64,000 nt of DNA from an uncultured Faecalibacterium sp. Lineage in GTDB: Bacteria; Bacillota; Clostridia; Oscillospirales; Ruminococcaceae. The position numbers and the translations under genes are program-made. The notes below the pieces were generated by a model. It had not been told where the DNA came from and did not search any database. It saw nothing but the letters and a program-made list of their open reading frames with translations. Positions 59,323-64,000 of the stretch are shown here, one piece after another (position 1 is the stretch's first letter; each line of letters opens with the position of its first letter). The stretch spans positions 178,462-242,461 of the forward strand of contig CALESJ010000006.1 of NCBI GenBank assembly GCA_937907025.1, given 5' to 3'.

Positions 59323-60072
59323 ATGATTATCGCAGTAGCAAACCAGAAAGGCGGCGTGGGCAAGACCACGACCGTTGTTAACCTCGGCACCGCGCTGGCC
59401 CGCAAAGGCAAAACAGTGCTCTGCATCGACTTTGACCCCCAGGCTAACCTCACGAGCTATGTAGCCTGTGAGCCGGGCGAAGAAACGGTCGCCACTGTCA
59501 TGAGGGCAGCGGCGCTGTTCCAGCCCGCAGACCTTGGCGCGGCGGTCTGCCGCTCCGATAAATTCGGTTTTGATTTTCTTCCGGCAGACCTGCGGCTCAG
59601 CGAGGCGGACATCTACCTTGCCACGGCCATGAGCCGGGAAACGGTGCTGCGCCGTGTGCTGGAACCGCTGCGCCAGGCGTATGACTATATCCTGATCGAC
59701 TGCAACCCCAGCCTGGGGCTGCTGCTGACCAATGTGCTGGTAGCCAGCGATAAGGTCATCATCCCGGTGCAGACGCAGTTCTTCGCCACACAGGGCTTGT
59801 CTGCGCTGGAAAGCGTCATCCGCAATGTGCGCATGACGCTGAATCCGGGATTGGAGATCGCCGGGGTGCTCTTTACGTTCCGGGACCGTACTTCGGTATC
59901 GGAGGCCGTGACGGAAAGCCTTCGGGAACAGTACGCGGGCGCGGTATTCCAGACGGAAATCTCCCGCCGCCAGGAAGCCATCAACTCGACGATGATGGGA
60001 AAGCCCGCCACGGGTGACATCGGCCGGGAATACGCGGCGCTGGCGGACGAACTGACGGCAATGGAGGAGTAA
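59323..60072 (+). CDS. parA: ParA-family partition ATPase
   Basis: A 249-aa Walker-type partition ATPase. It starts directly with the deviant P-loop ANQKGGVGKTTT, then the Walker A' region CIDFDPQANLTSY, and IPVQTQFFATQGLSALE. ParA uses ATP-driven gradients to place DNA or large complexes. The ATG at 59323 has AAGGAG 7 nt upstream; an upstream start at 59278 is less likely. With ParB next door it probably helps the element to be kept when it is excised and circular. Confidence 0.92.
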   Translation: MIIAVANQKGGVGKTTTVVNLGTALARKGKTVLCIDFDPQANLTSYVACEPGEETVATVMRAAALFQPADLGAAVCRSDKFGFDFLPADLRLSEADIYLATAMSRETVLRRVLEPLRQAYDYILIDCNPSLGLLLTNVLVASDKVIIPVQTQFFATQGLSALESVIRNVRMTLNPGLEIAGVLFTFRDRTSVSEAVTESLREQYAGAVFQTEISRRQEAINSTMMGKPATGDIGREYAALADELTAMEE

Positions 60073-60075
60073 GGA

Positions 60076-61050
60076 ATGGCAAAAAGTTTTGATTTCAAAG
60101 GCCGTTTGAACGGCGGCGGGACGCAGCGCAGCGAACAGGCTGCCGCTGTAGTCAATACATTGGCGGGGCGCGAAGGCCGCGCTTCAGGATGGGCAGCCAA
60201 GTTCCAGGTGCTTGATATTCCTCTCCTCAAGCTGCATGAATACCCGGAACAATCGGTTTTCAGCATGAATGAGGATGAACTGGAGCAGCTGACCGAAAAT
60301 GTGCGGGCCTCCGGCATCCTCCAGCCGCTCATTGTGCGGGTTCATCCGCAGATCCCCGGCGACTTCCAAATCATTGCCGGGCATCGTCGCAGAGAAGCCG
60401 CGCGCCGGGCCGGGATGGAAACAGTACCTTGCCAGGTCTACATGGGCATGACTGATGAAGAAGCCAGAACCGTTTTTTACGCCACTAACATGGGCCAACG
60501 CACCGAACTGTTGCCCAGTGAACGGGCTGCGGGCTACCAGGCGCTGGCCGGGGCGCTACGCCTGGAAGGCAGCGGGGCGGTGGATGCGGTCGCACAGGCT
60601 GGTTCAGAGGGCAGGCGCACGGTGTATCGGTATATGCGGTTGAACAATCTGGAAAAGCCCCTACTGGACAAAGTGGACAAGAAAGAGATCTCCGTATATG
60701 CCGGTGCTGCCCTCGCCGCCCTGTCGGCAACGGCGCAGCTTAATCTGCTGGCCGTACTGGAGCAGCACGACCAGACAGGCATCACAGAGAAAGCAGCGAA
60801 AGAGGTAGTCGCCCTGTCCCGCTATGATGTGGAGGCCATCGAACGCTGCCTGTTCCCGGTACGGGAAAAAAGAACATCGCCCAAGAGCAGCCGTCCGGGC
60901 AAGCTGAAGCTGGAACCGAAGCGGTTCGACGCTTACTTTGAAGGGATGCAAACAGACGAGGAAAAGCTGGACTACATCGAAGAAGCGTTGGTGTTCTACC
61001 AGGAACACCAGAAACAGGAGGGGCAGCATGATCCAATGCAGAATTACTGA
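60076..61050 (+). CDS. parB: ParB-family partition / nucleoid-occlusion-like protein
   Basis: A 324-aa protein with a ParB/sulfiredoxin N-terminal domain (SGILQPLIVRVH and GHRRREAARRAG, the CTP-binding box II) and a helix-turn-helix about residues 150-200 (SEGRRTVYRYMRL). The C-terminal part is divergent and acidic. It starts 3 bp after parA, so the two form an operon. Any parS sites would be short palindromes; I saw no repeated set in this window. Confidence 0.9.
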   Translation: MAKSFDFKGRLNGGGTQRSEQAAAVVNTLAGREGRASGWAAKFQVLDIPLLKLHEYPEQSVFSMNEDELEQLTENVRASGILQPLIVRVHPQIPGDFQIIAGHRRREAARRAGMETVPCQVYMGMTDEEARTVFYATNMGQRTELLPSERAAGYQALAGALRLEGSGAVDAVAQAGSEGRRTVYRYMRLNNLEKPLLDKVDKKEISVYAGAALAALSATAQLNLLAVLEQHDQTGITEKAAKEVVALSRYDVEAIERCLFPVREKRTSPKSSRPGKLKLEPKRFDAYFEGMQTDEEKLDYIEEALVFYQEHQKQEGQHDPMQNY

Positions 61051-61306
61051 TTTCTCCCCGGCCTGTACGCAGCGGAAAGCAAGCTGTGTTGCGAAATTTT
61101 CTCTTGTACTGGAAGTGGATGGTACTGAAATCGTGGAACTGCGCCACTGCACCTTGCGGTATGGGCAGCGTACCGACAGCTACTATATCGGATGGCCCGC
61201 TTACAAGAGGGGGCCGCAATTCGATGAGGTGGCGCGGGTGTTGTCCCCGGAGGTAAAAGCCGAGATCGTGGCGGAGGCAGTCCGAATTTTGGGACACTCC
61301 GTGTGA
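61028..61306 (+). CDS. Small SpoVG-like protein
   Basis: A 92-aa product whose pattern (FSLVLEVDGTEIVELRH, then YYIGWPAYKRG and a helix with EVKAEIVAEAV) parallels SpoVG-family proteins, which bind nucleic acid. The match is by pattern only. The ATG at 61028 overlaps parB by 23 nt and has GGAGGGG upstream. Confidence 0.5.
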   Translation: MIQCRITDFSPACTQRKASCVAKFSLVLEVDGTEIVELRHCTLRYGQRTDSYYIGWPAYKRGPQFDEVARVLSPEVKAEIVAEAVRILGHSV

Positions 61307-61332
61307 TACAATGGATATATCAGGAGGTCAAC

Positions 61333-62091
61333 ATGAAAACCAAGGCATACATGAGTGCCCTCGCTCACTGGCGGATACCCGCGATCCTTTCCGGCACACT
61401 GATGATGGTACTGGCATTGTCGGCTTGTACGCATAGACCCGCTGCCCCCGGTGAGCCGGTCGCCAGTTCGTCCCCCGCACAGAGTGAGGCCGCAACGGCG
61501 GAATCCGCACTCCATACCTTCAGCAATCCCGACACAGTGGCCTGGCTCACGGTGCCCGGCACCAACATCGACGGGCCGGTGCAGCAGGGGCCGGACAACG
61601 ACTACTACCTGCGCAGGGACAGCGATGGCAACGAAGATTTTCGCGGCTGCTACTTTGCCGATTCTGACGCCATCGTTTCCCTGGCAAATTTGAGCCGTAA
61701 CCTTGTCATTTACGGACACACCTTTACTGATGGCTGGGACGGCGGCTTCGCGCAGCTCGACAAGTACCTCGATGCCGACTGGGCGCTGGAGCATACCGAC
61801 ATCCAGGTGGAGATCGGCGGCACCGTGCTGACCTATGAAGTGTGCAGCGTAGGCTTTTGCAATACGGAAGAAACGAGTTTGCCCATCTACTGCAATCTGG
61901 ATGATGAAGCCTATCGTTATCTTATAGAAGATGCCAACGATCGAAACGAAGTGCCGGGGCTGCAAAAGCTCAGTTCCACCGATAGCATTTTGACACTGGC
62001 CACCTGTACGGAAAATGAAAATATTCGGCTCGTAGTTGTGGCAAAGCAAAAATATGATACAATAGGAACCAGTAAGGAGGACGAATCATGA
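61333..62091 (+). CDS. Class B-type sortase with a lipoprotein signal
   Basis: A 252-aa sortase. The catalytic residues are present: H129 in VIYGHTF, C225 in TLATCTE and R232 in IRLVVVAK. Sequence order and the insert before the Cys fit class B. The N-terminus is unusual: residues 15-32 look like a lipoprotein signal with lipobox LSAC (C32), whereas sortases normally keep an uncleaved membrane helix. Sortases join or anchor surface proteins at LPxTG-like motifs; no such substrate is seen in the window. AGGAGG precedes the ATG at 61333. The stop overlaps the next gene (ATGA). Confidence 0.85.
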   Translation: MKTKAYMSALAHWRIPAILSGTLMMVLALSACTHRPAAPGEPVASSSPAQSEAATAESALHTFSNPDTVAWLTVPGTNIDGPVQQGPDNDYYLRRDSDGNEDFRGCYFADSDAIVSLANLSRNLVIYGHTFTDGWDGGFAQLDKYLDADWALEHTDIQVEIGGTVLTYEVCSVGFCNTEETSLPIYCNLDDEAYRYLIEDANDRNEVPGLQKLSSTDSILTLATCTENENIRLVVVAKQKYDTIGTSKEDES

Positions 62092-63368
62092 AATCGAAAC
62101 TCATCTGCATCGCACTGGCAGCGGCCTTTGCCCTCACCGCGTGCGGCGGCCCGAAGCTGACGGCTGTGAATATGCCCCAGACGACGCTGGAGGTAGCCAC
62201 CGGCGAAACCGCCACGGCGGAAACCTCTTATACATACGATGGCGAAACGCCGGAGAACGCGCAGCCGGAAGTGGTGTACACCAGCAGCGACGAGAGCATC
62301 GCCACGGTGGACGAGAATGGTATCATCACCGGCGTGGCCGAAGGGGAGGCCACCATCACGGCCACCGTGGGCGATCTGAGCGCCAGCCGCACGGTATCGG
62401 TCATCATCCCCGTGGAATCCCTGACCGCCGAGGACGCTTCTTTGCATCTGGCAGACGGCGCGGCCCCGCTGACTTATGTGGTGACGCCGGAGCAGTTCAC
62501 CGGCGCACTCTCCTTTTCCTGTGCGGATGAATCCATCGCCACCGTGAGTGCAGACGGCCTGCTGACGCCCGTGGCCGTGGGCGATACCACCGTCACCGTG
62601 ACTGCCCCCAACGGGCTGACGGCCACCGCCGCCGTGCATGTGTGGGACGGCCCCAAGGCCCTGACGCTGACGTCGGGCAAGACCGAGATCACCACGGGCA
62701 GCGGCACGCAGATCGCCGTGGCGGATGAAGCAGGCAACGAGGTGGACGCCGAGAGCCTGACCTGGACATCCAGCGACGAGAGCATCGCCACCGTGGCCGA
62801 GGGCTGGGTGGATATGATCGGCAGCGGGAACGTAACGATCACCGCCGCCACGCAGTACGGCGTTTCTGCCACGGTGGACCTGACTGGCGAAGCCGCTGCC
62901 ACTTCTGCGGCTTCTACTACTGGCGATAGCAACTCCAATTCTGCCGAGGGGGCCTCTGATAGTAATATCTCGCTTTCTTCGGGGGCGCTTCCTTTTAGTA
63001 TGGCTGCTGGCACACAGGAGTGGTTTGGCGTCGATTTCGGGGACTATATTTGTAATGCTGTTGTGGACAATATAAATCAGTACCGTGCAGCTGTAGGCGT
63101 CGCCCCTTTGACCTGTACCGCTGATATGTCCGCTATTGCTGATTCACGTTGCCTTGCAATGGTTGTAAATGGTGTCATGAGCCATGATGGAAACCAAACC
63201 GCTGAAATCATTGCTCAAAACTACAATAGTGCCGCCTCCGTCGTTGCTGGCTGGGCTAACAGCCCTGGACACTATGCGGCAATGACCAACCCGAATTATA
63301 CCGTTTGCGGAGTTGGATGCGCATTTGAAGAATCCGGTTGGAGTTATTGGTGCGTTACCCTTGGATAA
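62088..63368 (+). CDS. Big2-CAP domain lipoprotein
   Basis: A 426-aa surface lipoprotein with lipobox LTAC (Cys about residue 19), three Ig-like Big2 repeats (about 40-105, 110-185 and 190-270, with the SSDESIATV signature twice), a Ser/Asn-rich linker (about 270-305) and a CAP/SCP domain (about 315-426: NQYRAAVGVAPLTC, SRCLAMVVNG, SHDGNQ, SPGHYAAM). CAP proteins have varied, mostly unknown roles in bacteria. Codon GC drops sharply from about position 62900, at the linker, so the CAP part seems to have a different origin from the Big2 part. Confidence 0.88.
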   Translation: MKSKLICIALAAAFALTACGGPKLTAVNMPQTTLEVATGETATAETSYTYDGETPENAQPEVVYTSSDESIATVDENGIITGVAEGEATITATVGDLSASRTVSVIIPVESLTAEDASLHLADGAAPLTYVVTPEQFTGALSFSCADESIATVSADGLLTPVAVGDTTVTVTAPNGLTATAAVHVWDGPKALTLTSGKTEITTGSGTQIAVADEAGNEVDAESLTWTSSDESIATVAEGWVDMIGSGNVTITAATQYGVSATVDLTGEAAATSAASTTGDSNSNSAEGASDSNISLSSGALPFSMAAGTQEWFGVDFGDYICNAVVDNINQYRAAVGVAPLTCTADMSAIADSRCLAMVVNGVMSHDGNQTAEIIAQNYNSAASVVAGWANSPGHYAAMTNPNYTVCGVGCAFEESGWSYWCVTLG

Positions 63369-63374
63369 TTCAAA

Positions 63375-63397
63375 GGCCCTGGAGTGTTCCAGGGCTT
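63375..63397 (+). terminator. Terminator after the Big2-CAP gene
   Basis: GCCCTGG and CCAGGGC pair across a 6-nt loop and are followed by TTTTTTC. Confidence 0.85.
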
Positions 63398-63427
63398 TTT
63401 TCTTTGTACTGTAAAGGAGTATGGTTT

Positions 63428-63730
63428 ATGATTACTTTGACAAAAAGTGAACGGCAGATCATGGAGATTATCTGGCACGCAGATCATCCGATGGCGCAAG
63501 GTGAAGTGGTTGCGGCTTGCAAATGGAAATCCCGTTCCATTTTTTCTATGCTGAACAGCCTGATGGAAAAAGGCTTGTTGAAAGCGACAGGATACGAACG
63601 CAGCGGCAAGACCTACGCGCGCACGTTTGAAGCGGCCATGTCGCAGGCGGAATATTTCGCGTTACTTATCAAGGACGCAGCCTTACCGCCAGAGCAGATT
63701 TCCGAGCTGATCGAACTGCTAAAAGTATGA
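63428..63730 (+). CDS. BlaI/MecI-like winged-helix repressor
   Basis: A 100-aa DNA-binding protein. MITLTKSERQIMEIIW and the recognition helix KSRSIFSMLNSLMEKGLL match BlaI/MecI-type repressors. The C-terminal dimer part is short and the usual BlaR-type protease site is not obvious. No beta-lactamase or blaR1 is next to it, so it more likely controls element genes. The ATG at 63428 has AAAGGAG upstream; a longer reading is not supported. Confidence 0.8.
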   Translation: MITLTKSERQIMEIIWHADHPMAQGEVVAACKWKSRSIFSMLNSLMEKGLLKATGYERSGKTYARTFEAAMSQAEYFALLIKDAALPPEQISELIELLKV

Positions 63731-63744
63731 ATATCCGTTTTGAG

Positions 63745-63774
63745 GGTGCGACGAATCGTCGCACCTTTCTTTTT
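63745..63774 (+). terminator. Terminator after the BlaI-like gene
   Basis: GGTGCGACGA and TCGTCGCACC form a perfect stem (63745-63765), followed by TTTCTTTTT. Confidence 0.85.
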
Positions 63775-63785
63775 GGGGGATTAAA

Positions 63786-63962
63786 ATGAAAATTGTTGAT
63801 TGTAGCCTTTATTCAAGCAACGACAAATACATAATGGACCCTTCTAAGGAATGGGATGTTATTGCGCAGTACTTGACTAATGAAGAAATTCAGCAAATAT
63901 GCAAGGGATATAACAATGAATTTGGGGCACAACAATTCGTCACAGCGGTCTTTTATGGGTGA
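63786..63962 (+). CDS. Small protein of the mobile element, unknown function
   Basis: A 58-aa product starting MKIVDCSLYSSNDKY at 63786, with GGGGGATT upstream, ending at a TGA at 63960. It is AT-rich compared with genes to its left and has no membrane segment. I recognise no family. Confidence 0.5.
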   Translation: MKIVDCSLYSSNDKYIMDPSKEWDVIAQYLTNEEIQQICKGYNNEFGAQQFVTAVFYG

Positions 63963-63966
63963 TGAT

Positions 63967-64000
63967 ATGATGGCAATGAAAAGATGTAGGTACATTAGCA
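63967..64000 (+). CDS. Start of a possible gene, cut by the window edge
   Basis: An ATG at 63967 opens a frame (MMAMKRCRYIS) that runs to the window end, 4 bp after the preceding stop. Too short to judge. Confidence 0.25.
   Translation, partial: MMAMKRCRYIS

Noticed and set aside
63428..63730. A beta-lactam resistance locus, based on the BlaI-like repressor.
   Set aside because: No blaR1, mecR1 or beta-lactamase gene is adjacent, and BlaI-type repressors are common regulators on mobile elements.

Overview
The window is GC-rich, densely packed bacterial DNA with Firmicutes-type signals: AGGAGG ribosome-binding sites, TTGACA/TATAAT-like promoters, and frequent TTG or GTG starts. Rnf complex genes, an [FeFe] hydrogenase, branched-chain amino acid and aromatic synthesis, exopolysaccharide genes and an Opp-type peptide transporter together suggest an obligately anaerobic, fermentative gut clostridium of the Oscillospiraceae/Ruminococcaceae type (Faecalibacterium, Gemmiger or Subdoligranulum-like). 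That placement is inference from gene content and composition; no rRNA gene is present.

Layout. (1) 1-2.9 kb: rnfC-rnfD-rnfG, the start of a standard Rnf operon whose remaining genes lie left of the window. (2) 3-11.1 kb: small units: a tiny membrane protein, glgB, a TetR regulator, an ECF S component divergent from a MocR/PdxR-like regulator, an LCP-like protein, an acidic protein and cardiolipin synthase. (3) 11.2-17.3 kb: one leftward operon, rpe, a second and divergent rnfD-rnfE-rnfA set, a DUF1015 protein, a disordered basic protein and rlmA. (4) 17.4-25.4 kb: exopolysaccharide genes (glf, three glycosyltransferases, a priming sugar-phosphate transferase, a large membrane protein). (5) 25.4-34.3 kb: WYL regulator and the aromatic amino acid operon pheA-aroB-aroC-aroE/K-aroF-aroA-tyrA. 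(6) 34.4-38.2 kb: uncharacterised membrane and surface proteins and a candidate structured RNA. (7) 38.2-42.6 kb: a dlt-like acyl-transfer operon (adenylation enzyme, carrier protein, MBOAT, SGNH-like). (8) 42.8-44.8 kb: ilvE and a HAD phosphatase. (9) 44.9-51.4 kb: oppBCDF and oppA. (10) 51.5-55.7 kb: an [FeFe] hydrogenase with an unusual NuoF-tail/GltD-like fusion partner. (11) 55.8-64 kb: tandem 170-bp repeats, a 3' fragment of a tRNA-Arg gene, and the left end of an integrated mobile element (tyrosine recombinase, TadZ-like ATPase, ParA/ParB, lipoprotein sortase, Big2-CAP lipoprotein, BlaI-like repressor) that runs off the right edge.

How the genes fit together. Rnf and the hydrogenase both handle reduced ferredoxin and NAD(P)H. 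The aro operon supplies chorismate, phenylalanine and tyrosine precursors; 3-dehydroquinate dehydratase is the one shikimate step not found here. The glf/GT block and the dlt-like operon act at the envelope.

The strongest candidate for something undescribed is the second rnfDEA set. It keeps the D-E-A order and the FMN-acceptor threonine of RnfD, but has lost three of the four expected intramembrane cluster cysteines of RnfA/RnfE and has no C, G or B subunit beside it. Other notable points are the tandem tRNA-tail repeats at the element junction, the hydrogenase partner fusion, and a terminator-like palindrome in the opp leader.
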